Shown: positions 7,752 to 15,848 of the stretch, in pieces
Position numbering within the stretch: position 1 is the first letter of the stretch
Layout of the letters: each line of letters begins with the position of its first letter
Assembly: GCA_902521725.1 (NCBI GenBank)
Contig: CABYTF010000005.1
Coordinates: 1 to 64,000 of the forward strand
Direction of reading: 5' to 3'
Origin: an uncultured Gammaproteobacteria bacterium
Lineage (GTDB): Bacteria > Pseudomonadota > Gammaproteobacteria > GCA-002705445 > GCA-002716945
Length of the DNA: 64,000 nucleotides
The notes under the pieces: model-generated
Told to the model about the DNA's origin: nothing
Database searches by the model: none
What the model saw: the letters and a program-made list of their open reading frames with translations, nothing else
Translations under genes and position numbers: made by a program

Positions 7752-10730
7752 TTAATTGAGGATAGGTTTAAATGACTGGGTAACTCTTATTTTAGGATTT
7801 TTCCATGGACCTTTTATCGAATACTCTATTCCTGCAAGTTTATTGGTATCAAGACCAAACTCTTTAAGAAGCTTGTCATAAAAAATTGATGCAGCCGCAC
7901 CAATGGGTCCTCCCAAAACAGCTCCAGTAACTAGGCTCGTGGATGATAAATCAGGTATAAATAATAATGTTTGATCATGGGTCTCATTGACTAAATCTGA
8001 TCTTCCGGAGAGTCTCATTTCGCCAAAACTACCTAGAATAGTCATTTTTTTTGTATCCGCAACTCCATTACCTAAACTCACATCTGATTTTAAATTATCA
8101 AATCTTAACCCTTTAGAAAAAAAGTCTGAAAAATCTAGAGAAAGTCTCTTAGGAATTGATGAAATACTGAATAAACCTAAAACTTGTCCGATAGCTTGTG
8201 TCCCTTTATCTAACTCGTTAATTTGACCATTCTTTATAGTGAAATTGAGATCACCCTTTGCGTTTGAAAAAGAAAAATCTTCTAGTGATCCCAGCCACTC
8301 GGCATCTAATTTAGCGTCCAAGTTGCCTCCCTTTAGAGCGCCTGGATACCCAAGTCCTGCAAGGGCTTGACCAAGGTTATTACTTTTTATGTTAGCAAGA
8401 ATCTGTGTCTTTTCATTTTTATTTGTAAACCACTTTCCCGAGGATTCCATCTCTAGATGCAAGTTATTAAAGCTCAGTTTATCAATTGAAATATAATCAT
8501 CTTTAGGCGAAAGAATAATATGCACGTCGTCAAGCACAGCTCTCGATGTTTTTACATGTTTAGACTTAATATCGATCTGAGGGATTGATTCTCCAATGCC
8601 ATCACTCCTAAGAAAACGTGTATCAATCAACTCAAATGATCCTGTAGTAGCAATAGTAGATTCTATGTCATGAGGTATTTTTAAAAATCCCCTTGCGATG
8701 GGTGATGATATGCTTGTATAAATGAAACCCTTATCATTTTTAAATTTAAACTCGTGTTCCTCCAAATTTATGGACATAGGATATGGCACTGAAGGATAAT
8801 ACTGATATCTAAAACTAAAGTTTTTTCTATCATCGCTATTTTTATTAAACGGCTTAATAAAATTCAGTGTCACACCACTTAGATCACTGGTGACATATGA
8901 TGAAGTCTTATTCTGAGAATAATCATAGGTTACAACTGACCTAATTTTCGTCTTTCCTTGAATTAATTTCCCCGTATCAAAGTAAGCGCTTAGCACATCC
9001 ATATCAAAAAAACCGGTTGATGACAGAGTATACTTCTGAGATATGCTATTTGATCTTGTCATAATTCTTGATTTAAAGTTCATGTCATTAACTGAAAGGT
9101 CAAAATTATTAGAACTTATCAAAGCAGAAGATGAATATAATTTCATTTTAGGAAATGAAAAATAGATAGTATCGGACTTATTTATATATACATCCTCTAT
9201 AAGAGATTCAGTGAAAATAACTCCTCCATGATAATAAACTTTCATGCTTCCTTTTCCGTCGTAATCTATGTTGTTTGTTAGATGTATATCTAATGGAAAT
9301 ATGAGCTTACGGAGATTATTAGATATTTTAAGCTTTATAGATGGAAATTTTGATGTTTTATATCCAGAAAATGACAAATTATAATTTTGATTATTTACAA
9401 AATTAGAACTACTAAAGTATATTGATTTTCCTTTTGAAATATACGATATTTTACCGGCAACGTTGCTCAACAAATTCCTATTTTTCTGATTAATTGACAA
9501 ATTATCGATATTGATTAGACCGGTGAGTAATGTTCCATATAACCTGGCATTAATATTTTTTAAGGAGTATTCATCATCAATATTTATTGAGGTATTTACA
9601 AGAGATAAACTAAAATAATCTAGATTGCCTCGATTATTCAGATGTACTTGGATATTTTCTATATTGCTTGAGGAAAGTTGAGCTAATGCATCAGACTTTT
9701 TGATACCAAATACTGGAAGGAATTCTTTGACTATCTTATTGCCATTTTCCTTAATGAATATTTTCATATTTCTTTTGTTATCTTTACTAACGACAATTTT
9801 ATTGTTAGTGATATTTGTATCATTTATAACATAGTTCATTCTCATCAGGCTCAATGTTTCAGATTCTTTCTCTTTAACGAATAAAATATCACTATTAATA
9901 TTTTCTACAGTATAAATTGACTTTCCGATGTTCATACTAAGTCGATCAGTTGAAATATTGCCCGATGCCCTGATGACATTAGTATCACGAAGATTAAGCC
10001 ATACTCTAAGAGACATCTGATTGGATTTAAAATTTTGCATTGGATTGGGTAGTAGAGAATATGGAATCTTTATTGAGTTGCCGCTAACAAATATTTTGCT
10101 TTCAATTTTATCATCCTTGAGTTCGCCTCGATAAACTAAAGTAATAGGATTAGGGCTAGCTTGGTGGATGAAGTTTGAGTGAATTTTGATAATATTATTT
10201 CGATAGCTAGCAAAAAGATTCTTAGCTTTAAACAATAAAGTTTGATTACTACTCATATCCGTTAATTTTATTTTGGAATTATTTAAAACTATTTTGGGGA
10301 TATTAGCTTTGATGACCGAGTTTGATTCATCTGTAAGATTCTTCTTATTAAGAAATATTTTATTTTTACCATATCGCAGATCTAAGTTTGTGTTGTCGAT
10401 GACAATTTTATCAATTGATATATTCTGATTTTGAAGACTATCAAAAGTATCAATGTGTATCTGACTATTAGGTACTTCTAAAAATATTCTATCTTGCTCG
10501 TCGCTCATATATATGTTTTTCATTTGAACTACTGGCTCAAAACCAACCCATTTGATATTTAATGATTTAATACTTACATCGACATTAAATGATTTTTTTA
10601 TTTCACTCTGAATAAAGAGTGTAATCTTTGATTTCAGATTTTCTGAATTCTCTGAATAGACTATAATTGCAGATAAGAAAGTAAGGAAGATGATTATTAT
10701 ATTAATAAATACTTTTATTGCTCTAGGCAT
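7752..10730 (-). CDS. yhdP: AsmA-like inner-membrane protein YhdP
   Basis: Large periplasm-spanning protein of the AsmA/TamB-like group, involved in moving phospholipids to the outer membrane. It has one N-terminal membrane anchor (IKVFINIIIIFLTFLSAIIV region, residues 5-24) followed by a long, beta-rich stretch, and ends with the typical C-terminal block with GLFSISSIPKRLSLDFSD, KGLRFD and PDLSSTSLVTGA. At 992 residues it is clearly shorter than the about 1270 residues of E. coli YhdP, with the loss spread over the middle. It begins 1 nt after rsfS ends, so cell-wall and translation genes share a transcript here. Confidence 0.85.
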   Translation of the reverse strand: MPRAIKVFINIIIIFLTFLSAIIVYSENSENLKSKITLFIQSEIKKSFNVDVSIKSLNIKWVGFEPVVQMKNIYMSDEQDRIFLEVPNSQIHIDTFDSLQNQNISIDKIVIDNTNLDLRYGKNKIFLNKKNLTDESNSVIKANIPKIVLNNSKIKLTDMSSNQTLLFKAKNLFASYRNNIIKIHSNFIHQASPNPITLVYRGELKDDKIESKIFVSGNSIKIPYSLLPNPMQNFKSNQMSLRVWLNLRDTNVIRASGNISTDRLSMNIGKSIYTVENINSDILFVKEKESETLSLMRMNYVINDTNITNNKIVVSKDNKRNMKIFIKENGNKIVKEFLPVFGIKKSDALAQLSSSNIENIQVHLNNRGNLDYFSLSLVNTSINIDDEYSLKNINARLYGTLLTGLINIDNLSINQKNRNLLSNVAGKISYISKGKSIYFSSSNFVNNQNYNLSFSGYKTSKFPSIKLKISNNLRKLIFPLDIHLTNNIDYDGKGSMKVYYHGGVIFTESLIEDVYINKSDTIYFSFPKMKLYSSSALISSNNFDLSVNDMNFKSRIMTRSNSISQKYTLSSTGFFDMDVLSAYFDTGKLIQGKTKIRSVVTYDYSQNKTSSYVTSDLSGVTLNFIKPFNKNSDDRKNFSFRYQYYPSVPYPMSINLEEHEFKFKNDKGFIYTSISSPIARGFLKIPHDIESTIATTGSFELIDTRFLRSDGIGESIPQIDIKSKHVKTSRAVLDDVHIILSPKDDYISIDKLSFNNLHLEMESSGKWFTNKNEKTQILANIKSNNLGQALAGLGYPGALKGGNLDAKLDAEWLGSLEDFSFSNAKGDLNFTIKNGQINELDKGTQAIGQVLGLFSISSIPKRLSLDFSDFFSKGLRFDNLKSDVSLGNGVADTKKMTILGSFGEMRLSGRSDLVNETHDQTLLFIPDLSSTSLVTGAVLGGPIGAAASIFYDKLLKEFGLDTNKLAGIEYSIKGPWKNPKIRVTQSFKPILN

Positions 10731-10731
10731 A

Positions 10732-11064
10732 TTAAATCATTTGTTCATTATTCAAACTTTCGTCCCATAGTTTTTCGAGAGAGTAAAATTCTCTTGCCTC
10801 AGGATGCATGACGTGTACTAGAACGTCGCCAAAATCGATAAGTACCCACTCTGATTTTGAATATCCCTCTATACCTATAGGTTTTATTTTAACTTTTTTG
10901 AGTTTTTTTATAATATTGTCCGAAATTGATTTCACGTGGCGAGTAGACCTTCCTGATGCTATTATCATAGTATCTGTAACAGATGATTTGTTTTTTACAT
11001 CGAGCGATATAATGTTTTCTGCTTTATACTCCTCAAGTAGAAGGCTTATTTCTTTATCTAACAT
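10732..11064 (-). CDS. rsfS: Ribosomal silencing factor RsfS
   Basis: Binds ribosomal protein L14 on the 50S subunit and blocks joining with 30S when nutrients are scarce. The 110-residue product shows the DUF143/Iojap signature: TMIIASGRSTRHVKSI, then IGIEGYSKSEWVLIDFGDVLVHV and the C-terminal FYSLEKLW. The ATG at 11064 was chosen; it shares one base with the nadD stop (TGATG), and a GTG one codon upstream is also possible. The nadD-rsfS pairing is widespread. In many gammaproteobacteria rlmH and mrdA follow, but here yhdP comes next. Confidence 0.93.
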   Translation of the reverse strand: MLDKEISLLLEEYKAENIISLDVKNKSSVTDTMIIASGRSTRHVKSISDNIIKKLKKVKIKPIGIEGYSKSEWVLIDFGDVLVHVMHPEAREFYSLEKLWDESLNNEQMI

Positions 11065-11693
11065 CACTTATATAGACCGTTTTTTTCAATGTACTCGCAA
11101 TTCTCTCTCGAGACATAATTTTTAAAAGATTCATCTTGTTTTATCATCTGTCTCAATGTAGTAGCTGATATATCGGATTTATGCGGAGTTGAAAAATGTA
11201 TTTTTCCAGATTTGGCTTGGTTAAACAAATTGATATTTTCTTCTATATATTTTTTCAACACGTCAATTTTACCATATCTTTCAATATTATCTCTAGAAAG
11301 AACAATAATATTAACAGATGATAGAATATCAGCATATTTATACCATGATGTGAAACTGTAAAAATTATCCTCTCCCATAATGATCCTGAGTGATCTACTT
11401 TTAAACTTTTTTTTGAAGTAATAAACAGTATCTATTGTGAAGGATATGTTTTCTGATGTATTCTCAAATGTACTGACAGAAAAAAATTTATGACCTTTGA
11501 TGGCATTCTTAATCATATTTACTCTGTCAGAGTAACTTGCAAAGAATTTTCTTCCTATGGGTGATTTACTTGTAGGAACAAAAATTATTTTCTCCAGATC
11601 ATAATAATCTTTTATTTTACACGGAATATCTATATGAGCTGTGTGGACAGGATCAAATGAGCCAAGATATAAACCTATGTTTTGCTCTTTAAT
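11064..11693 (-). CDS. nadD: Nicotinate-nucleotide adenylyltransferase, apparent ATT start
   Basis: Adenylates nicotinate mononucleotide to deamido-NAD. The first ATG in frame (11516) would delete the active site, but the open frame continues upstream with a full nucleotidyltransferase N-terminus: IGLYLGSFDPVHTAH, carrying the GxFDPxHxxH motif, and later IIFVPTSKSP. An in-frame TGA lies directly upstream at about 11696-11698 (minus reading), and between it and the motif there is no ATG, GTG or TTG. The codon ATT at 11693-11691 is preceded by GAGGAG with 9 nt spacing, giving 209 residues, the normal length. The start overlaps the end of proA by 5 nt. Function is secure; the start codon is inferred. 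Confidence 0.85.
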   Translation of the reverse strand: MKEQNIGLYLGSFDPVHTAHIDIPCKIKDYYDLEKIIFVPTSKSPIGRKFFASYSDRVNMIKNAIKGHKFFSVSTFENTSENISFTIDTVYYFKKKFKSRSLRIIMGEDNFYSFTSWYKYADILSSVNIIVLSRDNIERYGKIDVLKKYIEENINLFNQAKSGKIHFSTPHKSDISATTLRQMIKQDESFKNYVSRENCEYIEKNGLYK

Positions 11694-12954
11694 TTCTGAT
11701 CACTCCTCTACTTGAGACAACGTACTTCAAATTTGTTAATCCCTCAAGACCCACTGGACCACGTGCGTGAATTTTATCTGTACTGATTCCAATTTCGGCG
11801 CCAAGGCCATATTCAAATCCGTCTGCGAATCTTGTTGATGTGTTTACCATTACAGAACTTGAGTCAACTTCTCTCAAGAATCTAGATTGTGATTTTTTGT
11901 TCTTTGATATTATGGAATCAGTGTGTCTACTTCCGTACTTTTCAATATGATCTATTGCCTCATCAATGCTATTTACAATTTTTACAGCAATGATCGGCTT
12001 TAAATATTCCTCATACCAGTCTGACTCATTTGCTAATTTTGTCTTTTTAAAAATAGCTTTTGTTTTTTTGCATCCTCTTATTTCCACATTATGCTCAGAG
12101 AGTGTTGTTAATATCTTGATGATAGAAGATTTTGGGAAATCTTTATGAATGATTAGAGATTCAGCGGCGTTACATACTCCGTACCGTTGTGTCTTTGAAT
12201 TTATCGTACATTTCATAGCAACTTTGAAATCAGCATCGCTATCAATATAAACATGACAATTACCGTCTAAATGTTTAATAACAGGAATTTTTGACTCAGT
12301 TGATATTTTTTTTATCAGATTTTTCCCGCCCCTTGGAATTATTACATCAACATATTGCTCTAGCTTAAGAAGCTCACTCACAGCTGACCTATCTGTAGTG
12401 TTTATTAACTGAACCATATTTATAGGCATTTTGCACTCACGAAGAGATTCTTTTATTATACTGGAAAGAGCTAAATTAGAATTAATGGATTCACTACCAC
12501 CTCTGAGGATAATACTATTTCCTGATTTGATTGATAACCCAGCAGCATCGATTGTAACATTTGGCCTAGATTCGTATATCATCCCTATCACGCCTATTGG
12601 CACTCTCATTTGTTCGACAGAAATACCACTTGGTTGAATTGTTTTGTTAATTTTTTTGAAAAGTGTATCCGGAATTGATTTTATTTTCTTAAGGCCATCA
12701 ATCATGGAAGAAATTCTTTCATCGTTTATTAGTAGCCTATCTATCAGTGCATCTGACATTTTATTTTTGACAGCATTCTTTACATCAATAGAATTTCTTT
12801 TAAAGATATACTCTTTTTGACTACTGAGCTGATTGATTATACTGTTTAGTATTTTATTTCTTTGAGTATTCGATAGACTTCTAGATAGCTTAGAAGCCTC
12901 GTTAGACGCACGACAGACACCTAAAATATATTTTTTTATTTTTTGTTTAATCAT
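11689..12954 (-). CDS. proA: Gamma-glutamyl phosphate reductase
   Basis: Second step of proline synthesis: reduces gamma-glutamyl phosphate to glutamate semialdehyde with NADPH. The 421 residues match the family. Visible motifs are VPIGVIGMIYESRPNVT (residues 118-134), LRGGSES, the catalytic C261 in RYGVCNAAES, and DTSVMVN-like VMVNTSTRFADGFEYGLGAEIGIST near the C-terminus. Its ATG overlaps the holA stop by 4 nt and its last codons carry the ribosome site of nadD. proB is not in the window. Confidence 0.96.
   Translation of the reverse strand: MIKQKIKKYILGVCRASNEASKLSRSLSNTQRNKILNSIINQLSSQKEYIFKRNSIDVKNAVKNKMSDALIDRLLINDERISSMIDGLKKIKSIPDTLFKKINKTIQPSGISVEQMRVPIGVIGMIYESRPNVTIDAAGLSIKSGNSIILRGGSESINSNLALSSIIKESLRECKMPINMVQLINTTDRSAVSELLKLEQYVDVIIPRGGKNLIKKISTESKIPVIKHLDGNCHVYIDSDADFKVAMKCTINSKTQRYGVCNAAESLIIHKDFPKSSIIKILTTLSEHNVEIRGCKKTKAIFKKTKLANESDWYEEYLKPIIAVKIVNSIDEAIDHIEKYGSRHTDSIISKNKKSQSRFLREVDSSSVMVNTSTRFADGFEYGLGAEIGISTDKIHARGPVGLEGLTNLKYVVSSRGVIRN
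11703..11708 (-). promoter_or_regulatory. Shine-Dalgarno GAGGAG deciding the nadD ATT start
   Basis: GAGGAG inside the end of proA, 9 nt before an ATT codon that opens the full-length nadD frame. A strong ribosome site is what one would expect if a weak AUU initiator is used. No other conventional start codon in this frame could keep the nucleotide-binding motif. Confidence 0.55.
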
Positions 12955-13910
12955 TTTGCATGTTTACTCATTAAATCATGGAATAAACTACTAAAGCTAA
13001 CCCAGGGATTCGATCTTTTTGACATATATTTTGATTTTATATCAATGCTAGCAATATTTTTTAGTAAAAATAAGAGTTCATCTAAAGTATATTTCTTTGA
13101 TGCATTTTTATATTTTGTTATTAAAAAAGAGGGAATATATGGTTTTGACGTCGTTGGCTTTACTAATGAATAGATTTTCTCAAGCTCTTGGTTGACTAAA
13201 AAAATAATGTATGACAGAGATGTGTCTATTTCTCTTAAATAACCACTTACTTTAACAAATCCTACAGCATCTTTGTTGAGAAGTGTATCAATGAGATCAT
13301 ATTCAGAATATTTCGAGCTCTCAATCATGGAATTCACTTTACTGCCCATTAGGCCTTTTAAATAGATCGATTGTGAAATTGAAAGAGTATTATTTAGGTT
13401 TAGATCAATCAACTCTTTGATGTAGTCTTGATTAAACTCAATATTATTAGCCTTACACTTACCAACAACCCACCGTTCTAGCACTTGACCTTTGAGTTCA
13501 TATATTTCCACCACACATGCTATGTTAGAAATATTTTTATAAAGGCTAGTTTTCTTAAATGATGCTGATTGTCTATCTAGCTTTAAGATAATTCTGTCTT
13601 CAGTATGTTGAGAAATCCATGAATCAAAAAGTTTTTTCATGTTTATAGGAATTGATTTAGATACTATGTTTATTACAAATAATTTCTTTTCCTCAAAAAG
13701 TGATTGTTCATATAAATTACTTTTTACGTCTTCTGTTTGAGCATCATCATCTATAACGTAATTCACCGTTTTGTAACCTAATTTTCTGTAAAAACGGATT
13801 ATATCCCGCTCTATTTCATTGCTTATATTTCTTGGATTACCGTGCACCAAAAATAATGGTATTTCTGCTGTAAGTGGGAAATTCTTAAATTTAACATAAT
13901 CAAGTATCAT
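12951..13910 (-). CDS. holA: DNA polymerase III delta subunit
   Basis: Clamp-loader delta subunit that opens the beta sliding clamp. The 319-residue product is divergent, as is common for HolA, but shows FLVHGNPRNIS near the N-terminus (the P-loop-like position of the family), VYELKGQVLERWV in the middle, and the helical C-terminal LARQL-like region ending DLMSKHAK. Position also supports it: it overlaps proA by 4 nt and precedes nadD, as in many gammaproteobacteria, although lptE, its usual upstream neighbour, has been moved 6 kb away. Only 26 bp separate it from the divergent dehydrogenase gene. Confidence 0.85.
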   Translation of the reverse strand: MILDYVKFKNFPLTAEIPLFLVHGNPRNISNEIERDIIRFYRKLGYKTVNYVIDDDAQTEDVKSNLYEQSLFEEKKLFVINIVSKSIPINMKKLFDSWISQHTEDRIILKLDRQSASFKKTSLYKNISNIACVVEIYELKGQVLERWVVGKCKANNIEFNQDYIKELIDLNLNNTLSISQSIYLKGLMGSKVNSMIESSKYSEYDLIDTLLNKDAVGFVKVSGYLREIDTSLSYIIFLVNQELEKIYSLVKPTTSKPYIPSFLITKYKNASKKYTLDELLFLLKNIASIDIKSKYMSKRSNPWVSFSSLFHDLMSKHAK

Positions 13911-13936
13911 GATTTAAATTATACTATACATAACAG

Positions 13937-14824
13937 ATGAAGAGCGCTAAAAAAAACGAGGTTGGATTTATTGGTTTAGGCATTATGGGAAAACCAATGG
14001 TCATAAACTTAATAAAAAATGACATTAAGGTTTATTTCTATGCGAGGAAGAGACAAATAATAGATGAAATATCGAAGATTGGAGGTAAGTTTATTCCAAA
14101 TCCTAGTGATATTTCAAAATTCACAAAAATCATCTTGACGAACCTCCCAAATACAAAAGATGTCGAAAATATTGTCATTGGTAAAAATGGAATTATCAAT
14201 AGTCTACAAACCGGCTCTATTGTAATAGACATGAGCACGATATCACCTGAAGGCACAAGATATATAAATGGCAAATTGCGAGAAAGAAAATCCTATCTTG
14301 TGGATGCTCCGGTATCAGGTGGTGAGGCTGGCGCGAAATCTGGGAAATTATCAATTATGGTTGGTGGAGATAAATCAGCTTATCTCAAAATCAGATTTAT
14401 TCTGTCAATTCTAGGCAGCAAAATAACATATTTAGGTAAAAGTGGATCAGGTCAAGTTTGCAAAGCTTGCAATCAAATCTTGGTGGCACAAACTATACAA
14501 TCTATTAGCGAAATTATCACTATTGCAAAGAAGTCAGATATAAATCCGATGATAATTAGAGAAGCTCTTCTCGCGGGATATGCCAATAGTAAAATTTTAG
14601 AGGTTCATGGGAAAAGAATGATTACCTCAGACTATAAACCTGGGTTTAAGCTATCTCTTCATCATAAAGATCTCAAAATAGCTAAGAATTTAATCAAAAA
14701 CATGGGCTTAAATCTGAAAGGATTGAATCAAGTTCAGAAAGCAATGAGGTCCGCGGAAAGTGAAGGTCTGTCAGAATTCGACTCCTCTGTCATCCATACT
14801 ATATTAGAAAAAACTTATAAATAA
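13937..14824 (+). CDS. NAD(P)-dependent beta-hydroxyacid dehydrogenase (GarR/HIBADH family)
   Basis: Cytosolic oxidoreductase of the 3-hydroxyisobutyrate/tartronate semialdehyde reductase family. The Rossmann motif GFIGLGIMGKPM opens the protein (residues 10-21), followed by the substrate-binding block APVSGGEAGAKSGKLSIMVGG, the catalytic lysine in GSGQVCKACNQ, and the C-terminal KDLKIA. The 295 residues are normal. It could act on tartronate semialdehyde, succinic semialdehyde or 3-hydroxyisobutyrate; the sequence alone does not decide. The start lies 26 bp from the divergent holA start, so its promoter must overlap holA. Confidence 0.87.
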   Translation: MKSAKKNEVGFIGLGIMGKPMVINLIKNDIKVYFYARKRQIIDEISKIGGKFIPNPSDISKFTKIILTNLPNTKDVENIVIGKNGIINSLQTGSIVIDMSTISPEGTRYINGKLRERKSYLVDAPVSGGEAGAKSGKLSIMVGGDKSAYLKIRFILSILGSKITYLGKSGSGQVCKACNQILVAQTIQSISEIITIAKKSDINPMIIREALLAGYANSKILEVHGKRMITSDYKPGFKLSLHHKDLKIAKNLIKNMGLNLKGLNQVQKAMRSAESEGLSEFDSSVIHTILEKTYK

Positions 14825-14850
14825 TTATTAGTGTTTTTATTTTAATATAT

Positions 14851-14856
14851 TATAAT
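14851..14856 (+). promoter_or_regulatory. -10 box (TATAAT) for the Irr-like gene, leaderless
   Basis: A perfect TATAAT is followed by exactly 6 nt and then the ATG, so the predicted first base of the transcript is the A of the start codon. The hexamer at the expected -35 place (TTAGTG) is poor. No palindrome like the one ahead of rubrerythrin is seen here, so there is no sign of self-regulation by that site. Confidence 0.5.
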
Positions 14857-14862
14857 ATCCGC

Positions 14863-15261
14863 ATGGACGACAAATACGAGAGTATATATAGAAATCTAAA
14901 TGTAACCCCTACAAAACAGAGGGTTGATTTAGCGCAGCTGATATTTTCAAAGAAACAGCATTTTACTGCTAATGACCTTATAGCAATGGCTGATAAAAAG
15001 AAATTGCATATTTCTATGGCAACAATATATAATACTCTTTCTTTATTGGAGGATAAAGGAATGTTAAAGACAATAAATATAGATAATGAATTAAAGTTCT
15101 ATGATACTAATCTAGATAATCACCATCACCTTTACAATACAACCATGAGCACCTTGACTGATATTGACCATGATAAGATTGTTTTTGCAGAACTCCCAGA
15201 GTTACCAAATACTCTCCAAATCGAGAGCACAGAAGTATTAATCAAGGCAAAAAATAAATAA
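14863..15261 (+). CDS. Fur-superfamily regulator, Irr-like
   Basis: A 132-residue DNA-binding regulator of the Fur family. The winged-helix half shows TPTKQRVDLAQLIF (residues 15-28) and the recognition region ISMATIYNTLSLLEDKG (50-66). The dimer half has three consecutive histidines at 87-89 in DNHHHLYN, the pattern seen in Irr proteins, and no cysteine at all, so the structural CxxC zinc sites of many Fur/PerR proteins are missing. It converges on the DUF3501 gene with a 5-nt gap. Because a box matching the Irr operator lies upstream of the neighbouring rubrerythrin gene, it is the likely regulator of that operon and may sense iron, haem or peroxide. Irr versus PerR assignment is inference. 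Confidence 0.78.
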   Translation: MDDKYESIYRNLNVTPTKQRVDLAQLIFSKKQHFTANDLIAMADKKKLHISMATIYNTLSLLEDKGMLKTINIDNELKFYDTNLDNHHHLYNTTMSTLTDIDHDKIVFAELPELPNTLQIESTEVLIKAKNK

Positions 15262-15266
15262 TAATC

Positions 15267-15848
15267 TTAATTTGTTTTAAGATCACCTTGTAAGCTTTTT
15301 TTAGCGATCTCGTCTAATACAATTTCCTTGTTATATTCTGGGTGATCTACGCCTATTCTCACATCAGAACTTGAAATGAAATCAGCTATGTCATCTTGCT
15401 CAAGCTGAAAACGTAAGAAGTGAACTGCAGATGTTTTCTCATCCGTGCTCCTGTCTAAATCCTCATCTGCATAAGCTATAATTTTTTTATCGCCGGAAGA
15501 TAACCAAACTTTATTTTCTATATCATGGAGCTTGAACAACATCTCTCTTCTCACTTCAACATCAGGAAACATTATCAACATTGTTGCTTTGAGATTTGTT
15601 CCATCAGGAATGAGGGGATTGTATGCATCAATTTCTTCTTGAATTTCCTTCTTATTGAAAATTTTTTCTATCCTCAGCATTTCCTGTACTTGATATTTGA
15701 TAGTCATATAATCTTCAAATATAAGAACAATGTTATCGCCAATATTGATTGTCCTGTTTTTTTTATGACTAATTAGTTCTTTTTTTATTGAGTCTCTCTT
15801 AGAATCATATTCTTCAAGTGAGAGAAGGTCTTTAGGCTCTAATTTCAT
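15267..15848 (-). CDS. DUF3501 family protein
   Basis: A 193-residue soluble protein recognised as DUF3501 from its opening (KDLLSLEEYDSKRDSIKKELISHKKNR), the YQVQEMLRIEKIF block and the LIPDGTNLKATMLIMFPD block. Biochemical function is unknown. Its ATG overlaps the stop of the FeS-protein gene by 4 nt (ATGA), the same pairing seen elsewhere where DUF3501 follows a rubrerythrin and a CCG-domain FeS protein, so the three probably act together in oxidative-stress or redox metabolism. No membrane segment or signal peptide is visible. Confidence 0.82.
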   Translation of the reverse strand: MKLEPKDLLSLEEYDSKRDSIKKELISHKKNRTINIGDNIVLIFEDYMTIKYQVQEMLRIEKIFNKKEIQEEIDAYNPLIPDGTNLKATMLIMFPDVEVRREMLFKLHDIENKVWLSSGDKKIIAYADEDLDRSTDEKTSAVHFLRFQLEQDDIADFISSSDVRIGVDHPEYNKEIVLDEIAKKSLQGDLKTN

